A DNA stretch of 8,497 nt from Planctomycetales bacterium (GTDB lineage Bacteria > Planctomycetota > Planctomycetia > Pirellulales > Thermoguttaceae), in NCBI GenBank assembly GCA_007127495.1, contig SKZG01000196.1:1-8497 (forward strand). The letters run 5' to 3'. Shown one piece after another: positions 1 to 5,862 of this stretch. The first letter of the stretch is position 1. Each line of letters begins with the position of its first letter. The position numbers and the translations under genes were made by a program. The notes under the pieces were generated by a model that saw only the letters and a list, made by a program, of their open reading frames with translations, had not been told where the DNA came from and searched no databases.

Positions 1-1668
1 CGCGTCCACGCGGAACGACGTGAGGTGGCCCGGCACATGGCCCAGCTAGCCGGGATGAGTGACGACCGGTGGCGCGTGCAGGCATCGCAAATTCAGGCAC
101 GGGTCGAACGCATCGCCCAAAGCGTTTCGCAACGGCACGGGCGTGAAATGGCGGTGGCTGAGCAGCTCGACTACCACGTCGTGGCAAACAACCTTCCCAT
201 GACTGCGGCCGCACATATCGAGAGCAATCCGGACCGGTTCCCCGCCGCGCGGATTGTCTCGCGCAGGCAACGCGTTTACCCGGCCGGCGCCATGGCCGCC
301 CACGTCATCGGCTACTTGGGCAAGGTGGGGCCGGACGACCTGGCCACCGCCGCGTCGCCGGCGCCGCCCCAGCGCCCGCACCCCGACGACCTGGTGGGCC
401 GGGCCGGCGTGGAGGCGGCCTACAACCACCTGCTGTACGGGCATCGCGGGCTCCTGGTGGAACTGACCGACCACGGCGGGCGGATTCTCTCGGCCCATCG
501 CAAGGTGGAACCCGGGGTCGGGAAGGACCTGGTCTTGACGCTCGACTCGGGCTTGCAGCGCGCGGCCGAGGAGCTGCTCGACGCCGCCCTGCGCCGCCGC
601 GCGGTCGAGTACCCCAAGGCGCGCCCCGGCGGCGGGGCCGTTATGGTGATGAACGCACGAACCGGAGCCCTGCTGGCGGCGGCCTCCGCGCCGCGGTTCC
701 CGCCCGAGGTGTTCCTCGCCGGCTCCGAACCGGCAATCGGCCGTTTGCTCAACGATCCCGCCGGCCCGATGGTCGACCGCGTATGCCGCATGACTCTTGC
801 TCCCGGCTCGGTGTTCAAGGTGGTCACGGCGGCGGCGCTGCTCGACGCGCCGGCGTTCCTGCCGTTGGAGCGGCATGAATGCCGAGGATACCTTGAGCAT
901 CCCGGCGCCCACCGCTGCGCGGTGTTCGTGCGTTGGGGGACGGGCCACGGCGACGTCGCGCTGGCCGACGCCCTGTGCGTAAGCTGCAACGTGTATTTCT
1001 TCCACCACGCGGGGCGGATGGGAGCGGAGCGGCTGGTCGACTGGGCGTCGCGATTCGGCTTCGGACGCCCGACCGGCATCGACCTGCCCGGAGAGGCGCC
1101 CGGCGTACTGCCCGCCCCGAACACCCTCGAATCGATCGAAGGGCGGCCGTGGCGCACGGCCGACACCTACGCGCTTTCCATCGGCCAGGGTTCGCTCACC
1201 GCCACTCCGCTGCAAGTTGCCCGCATGATGGCCGCAGTGGCCAACGGCGGGATGCTGGTGACCCCGCACGTGGTCAGCCGCGTAGGACTCACGGAGCTTG
1301 CCGGCGGGCCCGACGATCCTCTTCAGCAAAGCAGCCCGGGGCAGGCAGCCACCCGGCGCCAAGTGGCCGCGCCGCAGCCGGTCGACCGGCTCAGCGACGA
1401 TATTCTCGCGCACCTGGCCGAAGGGCTGCGCCGCGTTGTCGCCGACCCGAAGGGCACGGGCCATGCGACGATCCACGGCCATTCGATTGCGGTGGCCGGC
1501 AAGACGGGCACGGCGGAAACGGTGCCCGGCAGCCCGCCCCACGCTTGGTTCGCCGGCTACCTGCCGGCCGAAAACCCACGCTACGTGGTTGTCGTTGCCC
1601 TGGAGCACGCCGGCGAGGCCGCCACAGCCGCCGGCCCGTTGGTCAAGCGGCTGATCAGCGCCTTGTAG
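1..1668 (+). CDS. mrdA: Penicillin-binding protein 2-type peptidoglycan D,D-transpeptidase, 5'-truncated by window edge
   Basis: This enzyme cross-links peptidoglycan stem peptides during cell elongation and acts in the periplasm while anchored in the inner membrane. The frame is open to base 1, so the GTG at 25 is probably not the true start. The membrane anchor and the first part of the pedestal domain should lie to the left. Numbering from that GTG: the dimerisation/pedestal part spans about 1-160 and contains VYPAGAMAAHVIGYLG (84-99) and GRAGVEAAYNHLLYG (125-139), both typical of PBP2. The transpeptidase domain spans about 165-547. Its three active-site motifs are intact: SVFK (S262 nucleophile, K265), SCN (320-322) and KTGT (493-496). 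A hydrophilic linker at about 425-455 precedes the last motif. The protein ends soon after the domain, as is normal. It is the only plus-strand gene and converges on tadA. PBP2 is favoured over FtsI/PBP3 because of the pedestal motifs, but the subclass is inferred. Confidence 0.9.
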   Translation, partial: RVHAERREVARHMAQLAGMSDDRWRVQASQIQARVERIAQSVSQRHGREMAVAEQLDYHVVANNLPMTAAAHIESNPDRFPAARIVSRRQRVYPAGAMAAHVIGYLGKVGPDDLATAASPAPPQRPHPDDLVGRAGVEAAYNHLLYGHRGLLVELTDHGGRILSAHRKVEPGVGKDLVLTLDSGLQRAAEELLDAALRRRAVEYPKARPGGGAVMVMNARTGALLAAASAPRFPPEVFLAGSEPAIGRLLNDPAGPMVDRVCRMTLAPGSVFKVVTAAALLDAPAFLPLERHECRGYLEHPGAHRCAVFVRWGTGHGDVALADALCVSCNVYFFHHAGRMGAERLVDWASRFGFGRPTGIDLPGEAPGVLPAPNTLESIEGRPWRTADTYALSIGQGSLTATPLQVARMMAAVANGGMLVTPHVVSRVGLTELAGGPDDPLQQSSPGQAATRRQVAAPQPVDRLSDDILAHLAEGLRRVVADPKGTGHATIHGHSIAVAGKTGTAETVPGSPPHAWFAGYLPAENPRYVVVVALEHAGEAATAAGPLVKRLISAL

Positions 1669-1675
1669 CACAGCC

Positions 1676-2134
1676 CTACTTCTTGCCCAAACGGCGCTGG
1701 TGCTCGAAGAACCGGGTGAGGATTTCCCCGCAAGGCTGTGCCAACACACCGGCCACAATCTCGCAACGATGATTCAGCCGCGGGTCGTCGAGCAGTCGGA
1801 AGAGCGATCGGACCGCGCCCGCCTTGGAGTCGGACGCGCCGTACACGACCGTCGGAATGCGAGCCTGGACGATCGCGCCGGCACACATCGAGCATGGCTC
1901 CAGTGTAGCGTAGAGGGTACAGCCCTCCAGCCGCCACGATTGGAGCGCCTCGGCTGCCTGGGTGATGGCGATCATTTCGGCATGCGCGGTCGGATCGTGG
2001 AGCTGCTCGCGCTGATTGTGCGCCGAAGCTATGATCCGGCCCTCGGAAACAATCACGGCTCCGATCGGGACCTCCGCCTCGTCAAACGCTTGGTTTGCCT
2101 CGTCGAGGGCAAGTGACATGAAACGTTCGTGCAT
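1676..2134 (-). CDS. tadA: tRNA-specific adenosine deaminase TadA
   Basis: This cytoplasmic zinc enzyme deaminates adenosine to inosine at the wobble position (A34) of tRNA-Arg(ACG), letting one tRNA read several CGN codons. The protein has 152 residues, the usual length. The zinc and catalytic motif HAE is at 51-53 (H51 ligand, E53 proton shuttle). The second motif, PCSMC, is at 80-84 (C81 and C84 ligands). The N-terminus [13 protein letters not shown] matches the family, so the ATG at 2134 is a natural start. The upstream Shine-Dalgarno is poor: only a purine stretch, AAGAAG, lies just before the ATG. The gene follows nikR after 6 bases and is probably the last gene of the peptidase-nikR-tadA transcript. 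Its stop lies 7 bases from the stop of the convergent PBP gene, so there is no room for a private terminator. CDA-family guanine deaminases are the main alternative, but the sequence reads clearly as TadA. Confidence 0.95.
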   Translation of the reverse strand: MHERFMSLALDEANQAFDEAEVPIGAVIVSEGRIIASAHNQREQLHDPTAHAEMIAITQAAEALQSWRLEGCTLYATLEPCSMCAGAIVQARIPTVVYGASDSKAGAVRSLFRLLDDPRLNHRCEIVAGVLAQPCGEILTRFFEHQRRLGKK

Positions 2135-2140
2135 GGCTTC

Positions 2141-2575
2141 TTAATGCGGGGCGTCGTGCTCGTGAGCCAACTCCGCGCCGGCCATGACCAGTTCGCCGCG
2201 AAAGATGCCTTTGAGCCCTTTCAACTGCGCTGCGATTTCCCGAAGCCGGCTGGCCGGACCCCGCAGCGCAATCACTTCCAAACACAACTCGTGCGTCAGG
2301 TGCGCGTGCAACGTGGCCACCACGAAGTCGGTGTGGTCGTGCTGGACCTTGGTTAGCCGATCGCGCAGTTGCGGCCGGTGGTGGTCGTACACGAGGGTGA
2401 GCGTGCCGGCGGCGTCGCGCGAGTCGGCCTCCCACGCCTGACTGGTCAGGCGCTCGCGCAGGAGCTGCCGAATGGCCTCGCTGCGCGTGGCGAATTGCTC
2501 CTGCTTGCAGTAGCGGTCGAACTCCTCGAGCAGTTCGCCCTCCAAGGAAACGGAAAACCTGACAACGTGCGACAT
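2141..2575 (-). CDS. nikR: NikR-type nickel-responsive ribbon-helix-helix regulator
   Basis: NikR proteins are cytoplasmic tetrameric repressors that bind DNA when loaded with Ni(II) and usually control nickel uptake or nickel enzymes. The 144 residues show the standard two parts. The N-terminal ribbon-helix-helix is at about 3-45 (the strand VVRFSVSL, then two helices ending in RQLLRERL). The C-terminal ACT-like metal domain is at about 57-137. The four high-affinity nickel ligands of E. coli NikR (H76, H87, H89, C95) align with H79, H90, H92 and C98 here, in QHDHTD and TLHAHLTHELC, so metal binding should be intact. The start is well supported: TAAGGAG lies 8 bases upstream of the ATG. The gene is preceded by the M28 peptidase (12-base gap) and followed by tadA (6-base gap). 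No nickel transporter, urease or hydrogenase gene is visible here. Its targets are unknown; another divalent metal is possible. Confidence 0.93.
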   Translation of the reverse strand: MSHVVRFSVSLEGELLEEFDRYCKQEQFATRSEAIRQLLRERLTSQAWEADSRDAAGTLTLVYDHHRPQLRDRLTKVQHDHTDFVVATLHAHLTHELCLEVIALRGPASRLREIAAQLKGLKGIFRGELVMAGAELAHEHDAPH

Positions 2576-2583
2576 GGCATTGG

Positions 2584-2589
2584 CTCCTT
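2584..2589 (-). promoter_or_regulatory. Shine-Dalgarno of nikR overlapping the peptidase stop codon
   Basis: The minus strand reads TAAGGAG here, 8 bases before the nikR ATG. The TAA is at the same time the stop codon of the M28 peptidase (2588-2590). A ribosome finishing the peptidase is therefore placed directly on the nikR start, which suggests translational coupling. It is the clearest Shine-Dalgarno in the window. Confidence 0.75.
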
Positions 2590-4156
2590 ACGCGGCGCGC
2601 CGGAACTCCTGCGGTTTCAGGGAAACGGTAACGATTTGAAGCTGCCCGTCGCGCTCGATCAGCAACTCCAACGCCTCCTCGGCCTCGCGGACCAACGCCA
2701 CGAACGCTTCGTCGCTGGCAATTTCCTTGCCGTCAGCCAGATAAATGCGGTCGCCTCGCTCCAACCCGACGTGGGCGGCGGGCGTGGAGGGCGCCACATA
2801 GGTGAGCACGGTGGTGCCGGGCTCAGCGTCGTCGCGCCGCCAGGTGACGCCCAAGCGCCAAGGATCGCCGCGAAGCGGTATGGTCAATCGCAGGGGCTCG
2901 GGCTCGCCCGTGCGCCCCACGGCCACTTCCGCCGGACTCTCGGCGGTTAGCAAAGCGCCGGTGAGGTCGTCCGCCGATTGGATCGGCCGTCCGGCAACCT
3001 GGAGCACCCGGTCGCCCGGGCGGAGCCCCGCCTGGTGAGCCGGACTGTCGAAAACAATGCGGTCCAACCGCATACCGCCTTCCGCCGCTGGCTGCTTTTC
3101 CCAACCGGCGCCGAGGCGGTCAGGCAATTCGGGCGGACGGCCCATCCGCCGGCTGCGAACGTACTCCGACTCCTGCCGCGACGGCTCCCGGAACTGGAAC
3201 GGCTCCGCCCTTTCGGCCATTTCGTAAACCGTGCGAAACACGTACCGCGAAACTCGCTGCATGCCTTCGCTGTCCACTGCCGATGCGACGTCGCGCGGCG
3301 TGTGGTAATCGTCGTGGATGCCCGTGTGCAATAGCAAGACGGGGAGGTTGCGTTCGAAGAAGATATAGTGGTCGGAGTTCGACCTCATGTCCCAGGGAAA
3401 GCGGAGCCGAAGCGCCATTTCCCGATTCTGTTCGGCCAGGAATCGGCGAAAGCCGGAAGCGGTTCGGCTTCCGAAGATAAACAACTCGTCGTTGCGCAAT
3501 CGGCCCACCATGTCGAGGGTCACCACGGCCGCAACGTCGTCCAAAGGCACGGTGGGCTGCTCGCGCCAGTGGATCGAGCCGTGAAACCCGAACTCCTCAG
3601 CGTCCCAGAACGCGAAAAGAATGGAACGCGCCGGCGGTTCAGGCAACAGCGTCAGTGCCGCCGCCACCTCCAGTACGGCCGCACAGCCGCTGGCGTTGTC
3701 GTCGGCGCCGTTGTGGATTTCCCCAATTCCCCCGCGGCTCGTTCGGGGGCAGCCGCGGCCCACGTGGTCGTAGTGGGCCCCGACGATAACCACCTCCTGT
3801 TTGCGGTCCGGATCGCTTCCCTCGAGCCACGCCAAGACGTTGCGGTAATTCGGTGCGAACGGCTGGAAGTAGGAGCCGTCGGGCCCGCCCGGTTCGAGCT
3901 TCAGGGCCTTCAAGCGTTGCTTGAGATACTCGCCGGCCTTTCGGCTGCCTTCGGTGCCGGGCAATCGGCCCTCGAGTTCATCGTCGGCCAGATAGTCGAC
4001 ATGCGTCTGGAGCGCATTGGCCTGAATCGACTCGAATGCGGCCCGCAACGCCGCGCTGCGCTCGGCCGCCGGAACCCAGGCCACCGAGAGCAAATAGACA
4101 AAAAAAGCAAGATGCGATAAAGCGAGGACTTTTCGAATTCGTGCGGTTCGGGGCAT
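2588..4156 (-). CDS. Secreted M28-family zinc aminopeptidase with two C-terminal PDZ domains
   Basis: M28 peptidases are di-zinc exopeptidases; the signal peptide suggests action in the periplasm or outside the cell. Numbering is from the upstream ATG at 4201; residue 16 is the start chosen here. The signal peptide is about 16-45 (basic MPRTARIRK, a hydrophobic core, then WVPA). The catalytic domain is about 60-330. Expected zinc ligands are H143 (GAHYDH), bridging D168 (GADDNASG), E203 with catalytic base E202 (DAEEFG), D230 (LDMVG) and H300 (DYHTPRD). PDZ domains follow at about 375-445 and 447-530 (GLRPGDRVL, GLERGDRIY). The 4156 start gives a clean signal peptide and a leader of about 50 bases from the promoter at 4213-4241; the 4201 start would leave almost none. 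Neither start has a good Shine-Dalgarno. Aminopeptidase activity is inferred from family; the substrate is unknown. It heads the probable operon with nikR and tadA. Confidence 0.88.
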   Translation of the reverse strand: MPRTARIRKVLALSHLAFFVYLLSVAWVPAAERSAALRAAFESIQANALQTHVDYLADDELEGRLPGTEGSRKAGEYLKQRLKALKLEPGGPDGSYFQPFAPNYRNVLAWLEGSDPDRKQEVVIVGAHYDHVGRGCPRTSRGGIGEIHNGADDNASGCAAVLEVAAALTLLPEPPARSILFAFWDAEEFGFHGSIHWREQPTVPLDDVAAVVTLDMVGRLRNDELFIFGSRTASGFRRFLAEQNREMALRLRFPWDMRSNSDHYIFFERNLPVLLLHTGIHDDYHTPRDVASAVDSEGMQRVSRYVFRTVYEMAERAEPFQFREPSRQESEYVRSRRMGRPPELPDRLGAGWEKQPAAEGGMRLDRIVFDSPAHQAGLRPGDRVLQVAGRPIQSADDLTGALLTAESPAEVAVGRTGEPEPLRLTIPLRGDPWRLGVTWRRDDAEPGTTVLTYVAPSTPAAHVGLERGDRIYLADGKEIASDEAFVALVREAEEALELLIERDGQLQIVTVSLKPQEFRRAA

Positions 4157-4212
4157 TGCGGTAAACTCGCTGAGCTTGCGGTGGCGGCGGGAGGGGCCCA
4201 TGATCGGCTGCT

Positions 4213-4241
4213 AGTATATCATGCGAGGCGGCGTGTGTCAG
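4213..4241 (-). promoter_or_regulatory. Predicted sigma70-like promoter for the peptidase-nikR-tadA transcript
   Basis: On the minus strand, CTGACA (4241 to 4236, 5 of 6 matches to TTGACA) and TATACT (4218 to 4213, 5 of 6 matches to TATAAT) are separated by exactly 17 bases. The -35 box overlaps the TGA stop of the cysteine desulfurase. Transcription would begin near 4206, between the stop of that gene and the peptidase. This stands out in a GC-rich background, but the assignment is by consensus only. Confidence 0.5.
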
Positions 4242-5398
4242 GTGAGTTCCCGGCATACGTGCAGGATGCGGCGAACGGCCTCATCGATTTCGTCCGGGGT
4301 GTTCGTCGCCCCCACGCTGAACCGCAGCGAGCTGCGCACCAGGTCGTTCGGCAGGCCCATGGCCTGGAGCGTGGGCGACAGTTCCGTGGAGCCGCTGCTG
4401 CACGCTGAGCCCACCGAACACGCCACCCCGGCCATGTCGAGGGCCATCAAGAGCGTTTGCCCGTCCAAACCGGGAAACGCCACGTTGCTGGTATGCGGCA
4501 ACCGCTGCGCGGCGCGGCCGTGGACGACGACGCCGGCCCGCCCCGCGTGCAGCCCCGATTCCAGCCGATCGCGAAGCTGCGTCAAGTGCCGCTGGTGGGC
4601 GTGGTGGTCACGGTGCCACAGTTCGAGCGCCTTGGCCATGCCGACGGCCAAGGCCACCGATTCCGTGCCCGGCCGACCCCCGCCCTGCTGATGCCCGCCG
4701 AATAGTACCGGGGCCACGGCAGCGTCGTGACGCAACAGCAAGGCGCCGATACCCACCGGGCCGCGGAACTTGTGCGCAGCAACGCTCAACGCGCTGACAC
4801 CCAACGCGCGAAAGTCGATCGGAAGCTTGCCGGCCACCTGCACCGCGTCGGTATGGATGGGCACGCCCGCCGATGCACAAAACGCCGCCATCGCAGCGAC
4901 CGGTTGTAGCACGCCCGTTTCGTGGTTGCCCAGCATGACGCTTACCAGGCGGGTTCGCGCGCCCAGCAAACCCGCAAGCTGTTCGGCCCGGACCGTGCCG
5001 TTCAGATCGACGCTGAGCGTGTCGAGCCGCCAGCCGCGCTCCAGCAGGTACTGAGCCGGTTCGATCACGCAGGGATGCTCCATGGCCGAGATGACGAGCT
5101 GGCCGGGCTCGGGCCCTCGCGCACGGCAAATGCCTAACACGGCGAGGTTATTCGACTCGGTGCCCCCGCTGGTGAACACGAGCCGGTCGGGGTTGGGATG
5201 GGCCAGCCGCGCGCCGAGCAGTTCGGCCACTTGCTCTCGGGCATTCTCGAGCACATGGCGCGCAGACCGGCCCGAACGATGCTGGCTGGCCGGATTCGCG
5301 TGGCCGGCCGCATGGCAGCGGTGAATCGCTTCCGCCACCTCCGGATGGATGGGCGTGGTCGCGTTATGGTCCAGGTAAATCGTGTCCAGAGTCGTCAA
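4238..5398 (-). CDS. iscS: Cysteine desulfurase, IscS/NifS type (PLP-dependent)
   Basis: This cytoplasmic enzyme takes sulfur from L-cysteine, forms an enzyme persulfide and passes the sulfur to Fe-S cluster scaffolds or to tRNA thiolation and cofactor pathways, releasing alanine. The 386 residues form a full-length class V aminotransferase fold: IYLDHNATTP near the N-terminus (7-16), TSGGTESNN (76-84), the PLP-stacking histidine in EHPC (H108), D184 in TDAVQ, the PLP Schiff-base lysine K210 in AAHKFRGPVG, and the catalytic cysteine C333 in GSACSSG. The reading frame begins with TTG at 5398; an in-frame TGA lies four codons upstream and no ATG or GTG sits nearby. ACAGG about 8 bases upstream is a modest Shine-Dalgarno. 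No iscU, iscR, iscA or suf gene is adjacent, so whether it serves clusters, tRNA or both cannot be told, and the symbol is by similarity (nifS would fit equally). The peptidase follows closely. Confidence 0.93.
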   Translation of the reverse strand: MTTLDTIYLDHNATTPIHPEVAEAIHRCHAAGHANPASQHRSGRSARHVLENAREQVAELLGARLAHPNPDRLVFTSGGTESNNLAVLGICRARGPEPGQLVISAMEHPCVIEPAQYLLERGWRLDTLSVDLNGTVRAEQLAGLLGARTRLVSVMLGNHETGVLQPVAAMAAFCASAGVPIHTDAVQVAGKLPIDFRALGVSALSVAAHKFRGPVGIGALLLRHDAAVAPVLFGGHQQGGGRPGTESVALAVGMAKALELWHRDHHAHQRHLTQLRDRLESGLHAGRAGVVVHGRAAQRLPHTSNVAFPGLDGQTLLMALDMAGVACSVGSACSSGSTELSPTLQAMGLPNDLVRSSLRFSVGATNTPDEIDEAVRRILHVCRELT

Positions 5399-5585
5399 TA
5401 TATGCGCCTGTCAGCTTCATTTCCCCATTGCGGACCGGATAGAACTCGATCCAAAGATCCAAAGCGGCGTCAAGCCGCCGCACTCCCAAAAAGGAACCGG
5501 ACCATAGCGCGGATTATTCATCTACGTAGGGTCGGTCAAGGTCGCGTCATTCTATGGTGAGGCTGCACAAGCCGCAACCGAGCTT
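5399..5585. other. Intergenic segment before the cysteine desulfurase, no gene seen
   Basis: Together with the repeat at 5586-5752 and the following 110 bases, this makes a 464-base gap between the large PDZ/HEAT gene and the cysteine desulfurase. I see no convincing reading frame, tRNA or riboswitch in it. A short hairpin with a 5-base stem (GCGGC/GCCGC, near 5464-5478) and the weak promoter at 5513-5539 are its only visible features. Bases 5753-5862, on the other side of the repeat, also show nothing recognisable and no clear terminator for the upstream gene. Confidence 0.5.
5513..5539 (-). promoter_or_regulatory. Weak candidate promoter upstream of the cysteine desulfurase
   Basis: On the minus strand, TTGACC (5539 to 5534) and AATAAT (5518 to 5513) each match the sigma70 consensus at 5 of 6 positions. 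They are spaced by only 15 bases, which is short. They lie about 115 bases before the TTG start. This is the best candidate I can see in the gap, but it is weak. Confidence 0.22.
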
Positions 5586-5617
5586 AGAGGCTATCCGGAA
5601 AGGCTCGGATCCACGTC

Positions 5618-5638
5618 CCCTCTCCCTCCGGGAGAGGG
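5618..5638. repeat. Left hairpin of the paired repeat
   Basis: CCCTCTCCC (5618-5626) pairs perfectly with GGGAGAGGG (5630-5638) around a TCC loop, a 9-base GC-rich stem. No T tract follows on either strand, so it does not look like an intrinsic terminator. Confidence 0.8.
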
Positions 5639-5711
5639 TTAGGGTGAGGGGCGTAGGCCAATAGAGCTTGCCCCTGTCTTGCCCAAATTTTCCCAAGCCC
5701 TCACCCCCAAG

Positions 5712-5734
5712 CCCCTCTCCCAAAGGGAGAGGGG
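5712..5734. repeat. Right hairpin of the paired repeat
   Basis: CCCCTCTCCC (5712-5721) pairs perfectly with GGGAGAGGGG (5725-5734) around an AAA loop, a 10-base stem. On the plus strand AGTTTT follows, which gives it some terminator character, but no plus-strand gene lies upstream to need it. On the minus strand, where the flanking genes are, no T tract follows. Confidence 0.8.
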
Positions 5735-5862
5735 AGTTTTCGGATAGCCTCTTATTGCCAGCCCGCCAGGGCTGGAAGTACGCCGACCATAGCGACCGAT
5801 GCCCCACCAAAGAAACGGCTTGTTTGACCCACCACCCTACTGCACCTAGAAACGGAAGAGCG

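Larger units (their letters stand above)
5586..5752. repeat. Inverted repeat element of two C-rich hairpins with 12-base terminal repeats (REP/MITE-like)
   Basis: The element is bounded by perfect 12-base inverted ends: AGAGGCTATCCG at 5586-5597 and its complement at 5741-5752, followed inward by GAAA and AAAA on reading strands. Inside lie two strong hairpins in opposite orientation, 5618-5638 and 5712-5734. Each is accompanied by a GGGTGAGGG-type segment. The left reads GGTTAGGGTGAGGGG after its hairpin and the right reads GCTTGGGGGTGAGGG on the opposite strand, so the whole is an inverted pair of a conserved unit. This unit resembles a repeat I recall as widespread in bacterial genomes and often mis-annotated as small proteins containing LTLSRRERG or PLPLGEG. 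It encodes nothing and lacks a transposase, so if mobile it would need a source elsewhere, such as a RAYT-type transposase. Family assignment is from memory. Confidence 0.75.

Noticed and set aside
46..1758. 570-codon open frame on the minus strand opposite the PBP gene
   Set aside because: It is antisense to a gene with all three transpeptidase motifs. The translation is rich in Arg, Gly and His without domain-like patterns, as expected from GC-rich codon bias, and it also overlaps the tadA end.
3368..4120. 250-codon plus-strand frame opposite the M28 peptidase
   Set aside because: It mirrors the peptidase coding strand and shows no recognisable motif or start context.
4202..4260. NikR operator near the peptidase promoter (GTATGC and GCATGATATAC half-site look-alikes)
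   Set aside because: The look-alike half-sites do not have the spacing or symmetry of the known GTATGA-N16-TCATAC operator.
5712..5740. Intrinsic terminator (10-base stem followed by AGTTTT on the plus strand)
   Set aside because: No plus-strand gene lies upstream, the T run is short, and the same hairpin occurs inverted nearby as part of the repeat. On the minus strand, where a terminator would be useful, there is no T tract.
5547..5810. Small minus-strand frame across the repeat, containing PLPLGEG and LTLSRRERG
   Set aside because: These peptides are the translation of the paired hairpin repeat and are familiar as spurious small proteins; no ribosome-binding site or family supports a gene.
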